DNA of 64,000 bases from Psychroflexus curvus (GCF_020164585.1 NZ_JAIQZF010000006.1:186001-250000), one strand, 5' to 3'. Numbered from the stretch's first letter, positions 34,121 to 43,342 are shown. Made by a program: numbers and translations. The notes: generated by a model not told the origin, from the sequence alone.

Positions 34121-34414
34121 ATGTTTAAACTCAAATCACTTAAGTTAAGGAAGAATTCAAGGTATAACTATACCCCGCGGTACTATAAAGGGAAAGACAC
34201 AGGCAATCCGTATAGTTTCGATTCTAAATTTTCTAAATACAAAGACACACATAATGCCATTGATTTTGGTTCGCATTGGGCGGAGGCCCGTGAAAATTCC
34301 AGAAACAGAGGAAATAGAGGTATCAACAGAACCATCATTCTCATAGCTTTAATTTTAACTTTTATCTTTTTATGGATCATTGATTTTGATCTGTCAATCT
34401 TTTCTTCAAATTAG
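34121..34414 (+). CDS. Small single-pass membrane protein upstream of mutL
   Basis: 97 residues. A basic N-terminus (MFKLKSLKLRKNSRYNYTPRYY) precedes a polar middle, and one C-terminal TM helix lies at about 72-90 (ILIALILTFIFLWII). The gene ends 3 bases before mutL. In other Flavobacteriia, small riboflavin-synthase-neighbour proteins of this type sit in the same place (from memory), which supports that it is real. No function is assignable. It may be a riboflavin-locus membrane factor or a mutL-linked one; context alone does not say. Confidence 0.82.
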   Translation: MFKLKSLKLRKNSRYNYTPRYYKGKDTGNPYSFDSKFSKYKDTHNAIDFGSHWAEARENSRNRGNRGINRTIILIALILTFIFLWIIDFDLSIFSSN

Positions 34415-34417
34415 TCA

Positions 34418-36265
34418 ATGAACAGTATCATTCACTTACTACCAGACCATGTGGCCAATCAAATAGCTGCTGGAGAGGTCGTACAACGCCCTGCTTCTGT
34501 GGTGAAGGAGCTTCTGGAAAACGCAGTAGATGCAAATGCCACATCTATAACTTTGCTGGTAAAGGAAGGAGGTAAGACCTTGATTCAGGTCATTGATAAC
34601 GGTTTAGGCATGGGCGATACAGATGCTCGCTTATCTTTTGAACGCCATGCTACGTCAAAAATTAATTCAGCTGACGATTTATTCCGTCTGCACACTAAAG
34701 GGTTTAGAGGAGAGGCTTTAGCCTCTATTGCAGCCGTTTCCCATGTAGAAATGAAAACCAAAACAGAAGATGAAGACCTCGGTTCTCATCTCATTATTGA
34801 AGGAAGTAATATTGTTCAGCAAGAACCTTGTGTCACACCTGTGGGAACTTCTATAGCCGTTAAAAACCTTTTTTTTAATATTCCTGCACGACGTAATTTT
34901 TTGAAATCTACAACAGTCGAGCAAAAACACGTCATCGATGAATTCCAGAGAGTAGCTTTGGTTCATCCTTCTGTTGCTTTCAAATTAGTTCATAACGGTA
35001 GTGAGCTTTTCAACCTTCCTGCAGCTAACCATAGACAACGTATAGTTGGTGTGATGGGTGCCAGAACCAATGAGAAACTGGTTCCTGTAAAAGAAGAAAC
35101 AGACCTGATCAAGCTCACAGGTTTTGTAGGTAAACCAGAATTTGCCAAGAAATCTCGTGGTGAACAATTTTTCTTTGTGAATGATAGGTTTATAAAACAT
35201 CCCTATCTGCATCATGCCGTTTCCAGCGCTTTTGAAGGTTTGCTCAAAGACAAAGCTTATCCATCTTATTTTTTGTATTTGCAAGTGAATCCTCAATCTA
35301 TTGACATCAATATTCATCCCACTAAAACAGAGGTGAAATTTGATAATGAACATTCTATTTATTCTATACTTAGAAGCAGCGTTAAGCATAGTCTTGGTCA
35401 ATTTAATGTGTCTCCAGTTTTGGATTTTAACAAAGATTCGAGTATGGATACAGACTATGTTCAGCATAAAACCAGAGCTAAAATCCCATCAATTGACGTC
35501 GATAGAAATTTTAATCCCTTTGAAGCTGAAAAAGAATCAGGTTATTTTAAAAAGAATACAGGTTCATTTCAATCGAAATCGACTGCTAATTGGGAATCGC
35601 TTTATACGGAATCCATAGATGGTGATGATACTATAATGGATATTGAAGTGGAAAGCGAACAAATTTCTCCTTCACTTTTTCAGGGTCAGGAAAAAACTTA
35701 TCAATCGTCAGGTACGTTCCAGCTTCAGCGTAAATACATCATCACTTCTACAAAATCTGAAATGCTTATTATAGATCAGCACAGAGCCCATTTCAGAATA
35801 TTGTATGAAGAATTACTAAAAAATATTACCGCTCAACCTGCTTTGAGCCAACAGTTGTTATTTCCTTTAAAACTACAACTGGATTCAAATGAAATCAGGG
35901 TTTTTAAAATCCTGAAAGAGTCATTGGTTAATGCTGGATTTTCAATTTCAGAACTTGGAGAAGACTTTGTAAAAATAAATGGCATTCCCAACCGTTTACC
36001 CGAGAGTGAAACCTCAATTTTACTGGATCAGCTTTTATCTGATTTTGAAAGTGACATTCCAGATTCTGGTTTTGACCAAACCGATAGACTGGCCAAGTCG
36101 CTTGCGCAAAGTATGGCCATAAAAAACGGAACCCTTCTTCAAAAAGAAGAACAAACAGAACTTGTAAATCTGTTATTTTCTTGTAAAGAACCAGTGCTAA
36201 CTCCGCTAAATCGATTAGTTTTCGTTAAACAGTCTGCTGCAGACTTCGATAAAAAATTTATGTAA
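34418..36265 (+). CDS. mutL: DNA mismatch repair protein MutL
   Basis: 615 residues. The N-terminal GHKL ATPase is intact: ELLENAVDANAT (Asn/Asp motif I), IDNGLGMG, TSKINSADDLFRLHTKGFRGEALASI (motifs III) and the linker to the transducer domain at about 200-330. A variable region (about 340-430) leads to the C-terminal dimerisation domain. There the endonuclease motif DQHA-x2-E-x4-E reads DQHRAHFRILYE, with the first Glu replaced by Phe and Ala by Arg, and the expected C-terminal CPHGRP is replaced by SCKEPVLTP. Nicking activity therefore looks absent. It is followed directly by the first rhomboid (stop and start adjoin). Confidence 0.96.
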   Translation: MNSIIHLLPDHVANQIAAGEVVQRPASVVKELLENAVDANATSITLLVKEGGKTLIQVIDNGLGMGDTDARLSFERHATSKINSADDLFRLHTKGFRGEALASIAAVSHVEMKTKTEDEDLGSHLIIEGSNIVQQEPCVTPVGTSIAVKNLFFNIPARRNFLKSTTVEQKHVIDEFQRVALVHPSVAFKLVHNGSELFNLPAANHRQRIVGVMGARTNEKLVPVKEETDLIKLTGFVGKPEFAKKSRGEQFFFVNDRFIKHPYLHHAVSSAFEGLLKDKAYPSYFLYLQVNPQSIDINIHPTKTEVKFDNEHSIYSILRSSVKHSLGQFNVSPVLDFNKDSSMDTDYVQHKTRAKIPSIDVDRNFNPFEAEKESGYFKKNTGSFQSKSTANWESLYTESIDGDDTIMDIEVESEQISPSLFQGQEKTYQSSGTFQLQRKYIITSTKSEMLIIDQHRAHFRILYEELLKNITAQPALSQQLLFPLKLQLDSNEIRVFKILKESLVNAGFSISELGEDFVKINGIPNRLPESETSILLDQLLSDFESDIPDSGFDQTDRLAKSLAQSMAIKNGTLLQKEEQTELVNLLFSCKEPVLTPLNRLVFVKQSAADFDKKFM

Positions 36266-37018
36266 ATGGGTAGAATAACCGAAACAGTAAAAGTTTTATT
36301 AATAGCCAACATTTTATTCTTTTTTGGAGCAAATTTTTTAGGGGATTATGCCTATAAAATTTTCGCTTTATGGTTTCCGGAAAATCCAAATTTTGGGTTT
36401 TGGCAAATCATCACCCACATGTTTATGCATGGAAGTTTTTCTCATATCCTTTTCAATATGTTTGCCCTGTACATGTTTGGAAGTTTGCTGGAGCAATATC
36501 TAGGACAGAATAAGTTTTTATTTATCTACTTTTCAGCAGGACTTGGCGCTGCAGGCTTTCAGATTCTTTTTAGTTATATAGCTTTTAATGATGCTTATCA
36601 GGTTTATCTTGATGCTGGTGTTAATCCAAGTGAGATTTCAAAACTATTCGAAAGCGTAATGTCCACAGGGGAATACAGGGTGTATTCATCTATTCCGAAA
36701 GATGTAAGCACTCAATTATTAAGTAACTATGTCACACCTATGGTAGGTGCTTCCGGGGCCATATTTGGAATTCTAGCTGCCTTTGCAGTGGTTTACCCTA
36801 ATTTGCCCTTGTATATCATCTTTGTTCCTATACCCATTAAGGCAAAATATTTAATCGGAGGTTATTTCCTATTAAACCTGTTTTCTGCTATAACTGGAGT
36901 AACTTTGCTCGGGCCATCCAATACTGCTTATTGGGCGCATATTGGTGGTGCAGTAATCGGGTTCATCACCATGTATTACTGGAAGAAAAACTCATTTGAT
37001 GCAAATAGATGGAATTGA
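36266..37018 (+). CDS. Rhomboid family intramembrane serine protease (first of two)
   Basis: 250 residues, six TM helices. It has the oxyanion-site HMFMHGSFSHILFN (51-64), catalytic serine S163 in GASG (161-164) and catalytic histidine H225 in AHIGG. A roughly 50-residue loop (about 106-157) between early helices is longer than in GlpG. Rhomboids cleave single-pass substrates inside the membrane. It starts at the base after the mutL stop and is followed after 1 base by a second rhomboid. Confidence 0.93.
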   Translation: MGRITETVKVLLIANILFFFGANFLGDYAYKIFALWFPENPNFGFWQIITHMFMHGSFSHILFNMFALYMFGSLLEQYLGQNKFLFIYFSAGLGAAGFQILFSYIAFNDAYQVYLDAGVNPSEISKLFESVMSTGEYRVYSSIPKDVSTQLLSNYVTPMVGASGAIFGILAAFAVVYPNLPLYIIFVPIPIKAKYLIGGYFLLNLFSAITGVTLLGPSNTAYWAHIGGAVIGFITMYYWKKNSFDANRWN

Positions 37019-37019
37019 T

Positions 37020-37904
37020 ATGGACTGGAAGCAAAAAATAACCTATAAATACAATACAGCCGATACTTTAGAGAAGCTTATCGGTATAAATGTGATTTTG
37101 TTTATTCTCACATTTGTCTTTAGAACCCTTGGATTCTTATTTCAAATTCCAGCCGACTTTTTTGTGGAATGGCTTGTCTTTCCCAAAAGTTTACTGGAGT
37201 TTGCCTACAAACCCTGGACGATTTTTACGTATGCGTTTATGCATTCTGGTATATTCCATATTCTGTCCAATATATTGATTTTGTATTTCTCAGGAAAATT
37301 CTTTTTGACCTATTTTTCAGGAAAACGCATGCTGAACTTATATTTCCTTGGCGCTATTTGTGGTGCCTTGATTTATGCTTTAAGTTATAATCTGCTACCA
37401 GCGTTTAGTGGTACTGGAAAATCTTATTTGATAGGGGCTTCGGCTTCAGTTATGGCAATTTTAGTTGCTGTGGCAACTCAGGCACCAAACTTACAGGTGA
37501 AATTAGTCTTTTTGGGCAGTCTTAAACTTTGGTGGATAGCTGCTTTCTTAGTGGTCTTAGATGTGGTCCAGATACCAATGTCCAATCCAGGAGGGCATTT
37601 AGCTCATCTTGGTGGTGCAGGGATTGGATACTTATATACCACTCAACTCAACAAAGGGAATGATATAGGTTCCTGGTTACAATCTTTTACAGATTGGTTT
37701 GCAGAGTTCTTTCAGCCCAAAACGAAGAAAAGCCATATGAAAACGGTTCATAAGAATTCAAAAAACAAAAAATCAGCCAGTCCCAGCAGAACAGATAATC
37801 AGAAAAAGATTGATAAAATCTTAGATAAGATTAGCAAAAGTGGATACGACAGCCTTTCTAAAGAAGAAAAGGATTTTCTATTTAAAGCAGGTAAAGACAT
37901 GTAG
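37020..37904 (+). CDS. Rhomboid family intramembrane serine protease (second of two)
   Basis: 294 residues from ATG 37020, which follows the first rhomboid's stop by one base; an in-frame TTG/ATG just upstream would overlap it. Six TM helices carry MHSGIFHILSN (74-84), S141 in GASA (139-142) where GASG is usual, and H196 in AHLGG. The Ser-His dyad is kept but the glycine after the serine is Ala. The C-terminal cytoplasmic tail (about 230-294) is K-rich and ends with KKIDKILDKISKSGYDSLSKEEKDFL, an extra helical domain frequent in flavobacterial rhomboids (from memory). Confidence 0.9.
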   Translation: MDWKQKITYKYNTADTLEKLIGINVILFILTFVFRTLGFLFQIPADFFVEWLVFPKSLLEFAYKPWTIFTYAFMHSGIFHILSNILILYFSGKFFLTYFSGKRMLNLYFLGAICGALIYALSYNLLPAFSGTGKSYLIGASASVMAILVAVATQAPNLQVKLVFLGSLKLWWIAAFLVVLDVVQIPMSNPGGHLAHLGGAGIGYLYTTQLNKGNDIGSWLQSFTDWFAEFFQPKTKKSHMKTVHKNSKNKKSASPSRTDNQKKIDKILDKISKSGYDSLSKEEKDFLFKAGKDM

Positions 37905-37909
37905 TTGTC

Positions 37910-38941
37910 ATGAAGTCTAAGCTCAATTTCCTTCAAAAAATAGTTTTTGCTTTCAATATCTTTTTTGCAGCTTGTTTACTAGTGGCTTACATTTTACCAT
38001 TTGTTCCTCCAAAATTTTCTGCTTTTCTCTCTATTCTGAATTTGGGTCTGCCCATATTCATGCTCATCAATCTTGGATTTGCATTGTATTGGATGATAAG
38101 GCTAAAGCTTCATTTTATTTTATCTGCCATACTCGTTCTTGCAGGTTATTCCTATGTTAGTAAAATCATTGTGCTTAATAATCAATCAAAAGAGATTACT
38201 GACAGTTCATTGAAAGTCATGAGTTATAATGTACGTCTATTTGATCAATACAATTGGACTGATAAACACAACGTACCCAAGAAAATCTCAGAATTCATAG
38301 CTACTGAAGCTCCCGATATTGTCGCCTTTCAAGATTATATGAAAAAAGATGGATTCACTATGCCTGCTTATCCTTATTCCTTTGTGAAATTTAAAACGAC
38401 TTCTTCAAAGATTGGTGTTGCCATTTATAGCAAATATAAAATCATAAATAGAGGAACTATCGATTTTCCAAATACGCACAACAATGCCATTTATGCGGAT
38501 GTACTGATAGATAAAGACACGCTGAGGCTTTATGCAGTTCACTTAGAGTCTCTTAAAATCATTCCCGATGTCAAGGAGTTACAGAAAGAAAATCATCAAA
38601 AACTAATCAGTAGGGTAGGCAAGTCTTTTGAAAAACAACAAGAGCAGGCTGAAATGCTTATCGAAAATTTTAAATCTACTCATTTGCCTAAAATTGTATG
38701 CATTGATATGAATAATACGCCATTTTCTTATGTAGCCAGCTTACTGTTGGACCATAATCTTGAAGATGCTTTTATAGAGTCTGGAAGTGGATTGGGAAAA
38801 ACCTTTGATTTTGACTTTCTGCCAATGAGGATTGATGCTGTTTTCAATGAAAAAAGTATTGAAAATGTCAATTTCAAAAATTACAACATCAAATTATCAG
38901 ACCACTATCCTATAATGGCAACCTTTAAACTTAACGAATAA
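37910..38941 (+). CDS. Membrane-anchored endonuclease/exonuclease/phosphatase family protein
   Basis: 343 residues. Three N-terminal TM helices (about 10-31, 40-60 and 64-86) precede an EEP domain (about 100-343): KVMSYNVRLFD (motif with catalytic Asn), DIVAFQDYM, VHLESLK, IVCIDMNNTPFSYVA and the C-terminal SDHYPIMATF with His. The Mg-dependent phosphodiesterase/phosphatase fold is clear; substrate unknown, possibly a lipid or an extracytoplasmic phosphodiester. Last gene of the plus-strand cluster; its 3' end overlaps wbqC tail-to-tail by 11 bases. Confidence 0.9.
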   Translation: MKSKLNFLQKIVFAFNIFFAACLLVAYILPFVPPKFSAFLSILNLGLPIFMLINLGFALYWMIRLKLHFILSAILVLAGYSYVSKIIVLNNQSKEITDSSLKVMSYNVRLFDQYNWTDKHNVPKKISEFIATEAPDIVAFQDYMKKDGFTMPAYPYSFVKFKTTSSKIGVAIYSKYKIINRGTIDFPNTHNNAIYADVLIDKDTLRLYAVHLESLKIIPDVKELQKENHQKLISRVGKSFEKQQEQAEMLIENFKSTHLPKIVCIDMNNTPFSYVASLLLDHNLEDAFIESGSGLGKTFDFDFLPMRIDAVFNEKSIENVNFKNYNIKLSDHYPIMATFKLNE

Positions 38942-39563
38942 GTTTTTGAGACTGCAAATAATCTATTGCCGAAGGGCCTTTATTGAATAACAAATCGAGT
39001 ATACTGAGATTGGGAATATAATCGTATTTAGACTGAAATACTTGAATGTAATTTTCAAGTTCAGCTTTTTGTTTGCGCTTTGAATTTACTAATTCACGCT
39101 GATTATCGTAATTTTCAGTTGTCAACTCATATTCTTCCGTAAATTTAAAATCAAAGTCAAGGTTTAAACATTCAAATACAACCTGCATACATTTCAAATT
39201 AAAATCCATTAAGAAGGTTGCTTTTTTTTCATAGAGATCTACAAATTCGTCCTCATAAAATTCAAAAAATGGAGAAGTTCTGTATGCAGCTTCTAAAGAC
39301 TTCCAGTGCAAACGCTGCCATTTGAAGGCATTTTCAATGCGAATATCTTTGTATTTCTGGTGTTTTTCTGTTTTGTTTTCGCGATGTTTTATAGGGACAT
39401 TGAGCAGAAGTTTTCCATTGGCTCCATAGATATATTGACGAGTTCTATAGGTTTGTTTTTGATAATTATCTTGCTTTTCTATTGCAAAATCATCTGTCTG
39501 AGCAATGAAGGTATATTGATCTATTGGACCGAAATAGCAGGGATGAATTAGAACTGGTTTCAA
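38931..39563 (-). CDS. WbqC family protein
   Basis: 210 residues, matching WbqC: IHPCYFGPIDQYTFIAQTD at the N-terminus, then NYQKQTYRTRQYI, PIKHRENKTEKHQKYKDIRIEN and WQRLHWKSLEAAY. WbqC-like proteins occur in O-antigen and polysaccharide clusters and in unrelated chromosomal places; activity is not settled (predicted nucleotidyl or sugar-related enzyme). It is the last gene of the parA to lepB run, 3 bases after the lepB stop, and converges on the EEP gene. Confidence 0.9.
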   Translation of the reverse strand: MKPVLIHPCYFGPIDQYTFIAQTDDFAIEKQDNYQKQTYRTRQYIYGANGKLLLNVPIKHRENKTEKHQKYKDIRIENAFKWQRLHWKSLEAAYRTSPFFEFYEDEFVDLYEKKATFLMDFNLKCMQVVFECLNLDFDFKFTEEYELTTENYDNQRELVNSKRKQKAELENYIQVFQSKYDYIPNLSILDLLFNKGPSAIDYLQSQKLIR

Positions 39564-39566
39564 GTT

Positions 39567-41135
39567 TTATTGTTTCTTTTTGATGAAGTAATTATACCCT
39601 ATGATCAGAACTACTCCAATCAGAAAATAGACTAAATAGGAGGAAGGCTTCCCTTCACCGCCAACAGTGGTAAATAATCTCTCCCACCTCACCTTGTCTA
39701 CTAGATCACTAGCATTAGGATCCAGACTCATCCAGATGAACACGGGTTTACCCACGACATGATTTTGAGGGACATAGCCCCAGTATCGGCTATCCTCACT
39801 ATTGTGACGATTATCGCCCATCATCCAGTAATAATCTTGTTTAAAAGTATATTCATCTATAGGATTACCGTTGAGATAGACCTGTGAGCCTTTTACTTCA
39901 AGTTTATTTTCTATACCCATTTCAGAGCCTTCATAAACTTCAATAATTCTGCGGTATAACGAAAATGACTCCAGGTCAAGTTTTACAGTTTTTCCAGCTT
40001 CAGGAATATAAATAGGACCAAAATTATCTCTGTTCCAATTCACTTTTCCGTTGTTTGGGAAAATGCCTGTATCAGCTTTGCCTTCCGGTGAAATGATTCG
40101 CTCTACAGATTTAACATTGGGGTGATTTTTAAACTTAGCTAGATTTTCCTCAGTTATTGCATTGACTTGATAAAGATCTCGACTTCTGTCAATCCATTGC
40201 AATCCGTCTGTAATACCATAGATTTCAACAAGACTGCGCATGTTAAAACCCTGACCTTTTCCTTGAACTATATAAGAAAACTGAGGTTTTGCACGGTCTG
40301 AAAGTTGTAAGGGAGCACTGTTGACATAAACTTTACCATCAATTATTTCCAAAGAATCTCCAGCCACACCCACTGCACGTTTAACGTAATTCGATTTTTT
40401 ATCTAAGGGTTTGTCGTAATGTCTGCCAGACTGGTCTCTAAACATTCTTACGGTGTCTACCGGCCAGTTGAAAACAACTATGTCGTTGCGCTGAACGTTT
40501 TCAAATCCAGGGAATCTTAGGTATGGTAACTGTGGGGAATTAAGGTATGATTTGACTCCCAAAAGAGGAATCGTATCGTGTACCATGGGAAATGAAACTG
40601 CGGTTTGTGGTAACCTGGCCCCATAATGAAATTTACTGACAAATAGAAAATCACCAACGAGTAGAGTTTTTTCCAAAGATGAAGTAGGAATTGTAAACGG
40701 CTGCATGATGTAGGTATGTACAATCGTTGCTGCCACTACTGCAAATAAAATGGAGCTTACAAAATCTCCTGTTTTTGATTTGGCTTTTAGACTTCTATCC
40801 TCGATGTACTCATGCTTTGTGAAATAATTGATATAGTAGGTATAAAAACCAAATGTAAAAAGCTGCAGGAGGGTGTCTGTCGTCGAGTTTTTCCCAAAAC
40901 TTCTGGCCGTCTCTACCCAAATGACTGGGAACATAATCAGATTGACAATAGGCACAAAAATCAAAAATACCCACCACCAGGGTCTGTTGATGATCTTAAA
41001 AAGAATGATGGCATTATAAACAGGAATAGCAGCTTCCCACCATTTTCTACCTGCACTCTGGTATAATTTCCAGGTTCCAAAAAAGTGAAGTGCCTGAATA
41101 AATAAGATGAAGAGTAATATATCAGTAAATGACAT
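39567..41135 (-). CDS. lepB: Signal peptidase I, long Bacteroidetes form
   Basis: 522 residues, much longer than E. coli LepB (about 320). Three or four N-terminal TM segments (about 3-22, 56-75, 87-105 and 125-144) precede the catalytic domain. It has IPTSSLEKTL with Ser153, YVKRAVGVAGDSLEI with the general-base Lys252, and the late MGDNRHNSEDSRYWGYVP box. A long insertion lies between box D and box E (about 265-440). It ends with a C-terminal TM (about 497-516). It removes signal peptides from exported proteins. In a conserved order with dapB. Confidence 0.95.
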   Translation of the reverse strand: MSFTDILLFILFIQALHFFGTWKLYQSAGRKWWEAAIPVYNAIILFKIINRPWWWVFLIFVPIVNLIMFPVIWVETARSFGKNSTTDTLLQLFTFGFYTYYINYFTKHEYIEDRSLKAKSKTGDFVSSILFAVVAATIVHTYIMQPFTIPTSSLEKTLLVGDFLFVSKFHYGARLPQTAVSFPMVHDTIPLLGVKSYLNSPQLPYLRFPGFENVQRNDIVVFNWPVDTVRMFRDQSGRHYDKPLDKKSNYVKRAVGVAGDSLEIIDGKVYVNSAPLQLSDRAKPQFSYIVQGKGQGFNMRSLVEIYGITDGLQWIDRSRDLYQVNAITEENLAKFKNHPNVKSVERIISPEGKADTGIFPNNGKVNWNRDNFGPIYIPEAGKTVKLDLESFSLYRRIIEVYEGSEMGIENKLEVKGSQVYLNGNPIDEYTFKQDYYWMMGDNRHNSEDSRYWGYVPQNHVVGKPVFIWMSLDPNASDLVDKVRWERLFTTVGGEGKPSSYLVYFLIGVVLIIGYNYFIKKKQ

Positions 41136-41146
41136 GAATGCTTGTA

Positions 41147-41863
41147 TTAAGTTGGTGAATTAAGTTGAAGGACATCTTTCATGGAGTAAACGCCTGTGTT
41201 TTGTTTAAGAATCCATTCAGCAGCAATGACTACTCCATGAGCAAACCCCTTTCTAGATTTAGCATTATGGGAAATAGAAATAGTATCAATCTCAGAATCA
41301 TAAGTCACATCGTGAAATCCAAAAACACCTGCTTTTCTTTCAGCATCTATACCAATAGAGGTTTTGTCATTTTGTGGTGGATGATTCCAGGTTTGGTAAT
41401 CTGACTCCTGGATAATTTGGTCTGCTAAGCTTATGGCTGTGCCGCTCGGAGCATCTTTCTTTTCTAAATGATGAATTTCTTTCATTTGGACATTATATTC
41501 TTCTATGCCAGACATTATTTTTGCTAAATAAGAATTCAGTTCAAAAAAAATATTCACACCTACACTAAAGTTAGAGGCGTAAAGAAACCGACCAGATTCT
41601 GATTTACAGACTTCAACAGCTTCTTCATATTGATTGAGCCAGCCTGTTGTGCCTGAAACGATTGCAACATTGTTTTCAAGACAGCTGGCAATGTTCGTAA
41701 AAGCAGCTTCAGGAATACTAAAATCAATGGCAACATCTGCTTTTTTCAACTCAGTTGTATCTATTTCATCTGAGGTGATATAAACGATATCGTGATTTCT
41801 TAATTGGGCAATTTCTTCAACGGTTTTGCCCATTTTTCCGTATCCGAGTATAGCGAGTTTCAT
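41147..41863 (-). CDS. dapB: 4-hydroxy-tetrahydrodipicolinate reductase
   Basis: 238 residues. NAD(P)-binding GYGKMGKTVEE at the N-terminus, VAIDFSIPEAA, SGTTGW, ASNFSVGVNIFFELN, the catalytic HHLEKKDAPSGTA (His-His...Lys-x3-Ser-Gly-Thr) and GFHDVTYDSEIDTISISHNAKSR. It reduces the DapA product to tetrahydrodipicolinate in lysine/meso-diaminopimelate synthesis. It lies between DUF5683 and lepB, 11 bases before lepB. Confidence 0.97.
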   Translation of the reverse strand: MKLAILGYGKMGKTVEEIAQLRNHDIVYITSDEIDTTELKKADVAIDFSIPEAAFTNIASCLENNVAIVSGTTGWLNQYEEAVEVCKSESGRFLYASNFSVGVNIFFELNSYLAKIMSGIEEYNVQMKEIHHLEKKDAPSGTAISLADQIIQESDYQTWNHPPQNDKTSIGIDAERKAGVFGFHDVTYDSEIDTISISHNAKSRKGFAHGVVIAAEWILKQNTGVYSMKDVLQLNSPT

Positions 41864-41864
41864 T

Positions 41865-42446
41865 TTAATTGAATTTAAAATTCAAAGTTAAGCTATAGTC
41901 CAGGTTTCCACTCAAATAATTTGGTTCAAAATTGGGTCTTAGTGAAAGATCATCAGAAACATCAAATTGTCTAAGGTGGGCATCAACATTAGCATCAATT
42001 ATATTCAGTAAATAAAAGCCTACTGTAGCCAATATGGCAAATTCTTTATTTTGCCTAAACTGCTTTTGAGCATTGATTAAGCCTTCATTATTTAAAATGT
42101 TCTGATATTCATCGTCAGTAAATCCTGCAAGTCTTCGTTTATAGGCATCTCGATACTGATTGTAAAGCTTGTCGTTATAAAGAACCAAGTAAAAACTTGT
42201 TCCAATTCCTGCATAAACCAAAGGAATCTTCCAGTAGCTTCCGTTATAGGCCTGACCAAGCCCTGGTAATATGGCTGAATAAAAAGCTGATCTGGCAGGA
42301 GCTAAGGGATCGTAAAGGTCAAGTTTAAAGGCTTCTTTGGTAGAAGTCATGGTACTTTTAATATTTAACGAATCTTGTCCCTGACCCGTTGCTACAATTA
42401 AGCCGCCAAAAAAAAAGACAAGCGAATAGAAAAAATTACGAGTCAC
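41865..42446 (-). CDS. DUF5683 family protein
   Basis: 193 residues with a signal peptide (1 to about 20) and the DUF5683 hallmark PLAPARSAFYSAILPGLGQAYNGSYWKIP (about 46-75). Further hydrophobic segments (about 76-93 and 140-158) suggest an envelope-embedded protein. The family is almost restricted to Bacteroidetes and its function is unknown. It overlaps parB by 11 bases upstream and dapB is 1 base away, so chromosome segregation genes, this protein, dapB and lepB appear to form one transcript. Confidence 0.9.
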   Translation of the reverse strand: MTRNFFYSLVFFFGGLIVATGQGQDSLNIKSTMTSTKEAFKLDLYDPLAPARSAFYSAILPGLGQAYNGSYWKIPLVYAGIGTSFYLVLYNDKLYNQYRDAYKRRLAGFTDDEYQNILNNEGLINAQKQFRQNKEFAILATVGFYLLNIIDANVDAHLRQFDVSDDLSLRPNFEPNYLSGNLDYSLTLNFKFN

Positions 42447-43338
42447 CTTGAATTAATTTTTTGATTCTTTGAAAATCTTCATCAGAAGAAAAAGGAACAA
42501 TCAGTTTCCCGTTGCCTTTTTTATTGACTTTCATTTCCACTTTAGCACCAAAGTAAGATGAAATTTGTTTAAGAGCTTTTTGCTTCTTTTCATCAACTTT
42601 CGGCTCTGCTTTAACTTTAGGGTTTTTAGATTTGTCCTGAATTCGTTTTACAAGGGCTTCAGTTTCTCTGACTGAAAGCTTATCCTTTAAAATTTGTTCG
42701 TAGACCTCAAGTTGAACATCTGTGTTACTGATATTGATTAATGCCCGACCGTGACCCATACTCAAAAAACCATCTCTCATTCCAGTTTGGATGATAGGAT
42801 CCAGTTTCAGGAGCCTCAGATAATTGGCAATAGTAGATCTGTTTTTGCCCACTCTATCGCTTAATTCTTCCTGAGTTAAGTCTATTTCATCGATAAGTCT
42901 TTGATAAGAAAGCGCCACTTCAATAGGATCGAGATCCTGTCTTTGAATGTTTTCAACCAATGCCATTTCTAAAGACTCCTGGTCGTTGGCGATTCTTATG
43001 TAAGATGGAATCGTTTCTAAACCAAGCATCTTGGAAGCTCTGTAACGGCGTTCCCCGGAAACCAGCTGGTACTTATTAAAATCCAGCTTCCTTACGGTGA
43101 TAGGCTGTATCACACCAAGTTCTCTAATGGAAGAGGCTAATTCTTTGAGCGCCTCTTCGCTGAAACTAGTTCTAGGCTGAAAAGGATTAACTTCAATGGC
43201 CTCAAGGTTTAACTCAACAATATTACCAACAACTTTATCTGCATTTTCATCATCTGCAGATTTGATGTCATTTTCCGGGTCATTGAGTAAGGCAGAAAGT
43301 CCCCTTCCTAAAGCTTTTTTCTTTGTCGTTTTAGCCAT
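42436..43338 (-). CDS. parB: Chromosome partitioning protein ParB
   Basis: 300 residues. An N-terminal ParA-stimulating stretch KKALGRGLSALL is followed by the CTP-binding ParB/Srx-like domain (EVNPFQPRTSFSEEAL; GERRYRASKMLGLETIP), a helix-turn-helix (LTQEELSDRVGKNRSTIANYLRLL) and a C-terminal dimerisation domain. ParB is a CTP-dependent DNA clamp that loads at parS. It sits 4 bases downstream of parA. I did not find a palindromic GTTTCACGTGAAAC-type parS in this window. Confidence 0.96.
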   Translation of the reverse strand: MAKTTKKKALGRGLSALLNDPENDIKSADDENADKVVGNIVELNLEAIEVNPFQPRTSFSEEALKELASSIRELGVIQPITVRKLDFNKYQLVSGERRYRASKMLGLETIPSYIRIANDQESLEMALVENIQRQDLDPIEVALSYQRLIDEIDLTQEELSDRVGKNRSTIANYLRLLKLDPIIQTGMRDGFLSMGHGRALINISNTDVQLEVYEQILKDKLSVRETEALVKRIQDKSKNPKVKAEPKVDEKKQKALKQISSYFGAKVEMKVNKKGNGKLIVPFSSDEDFQRIKKLIQGDS

Positions 43339-43342
43339 GAAT

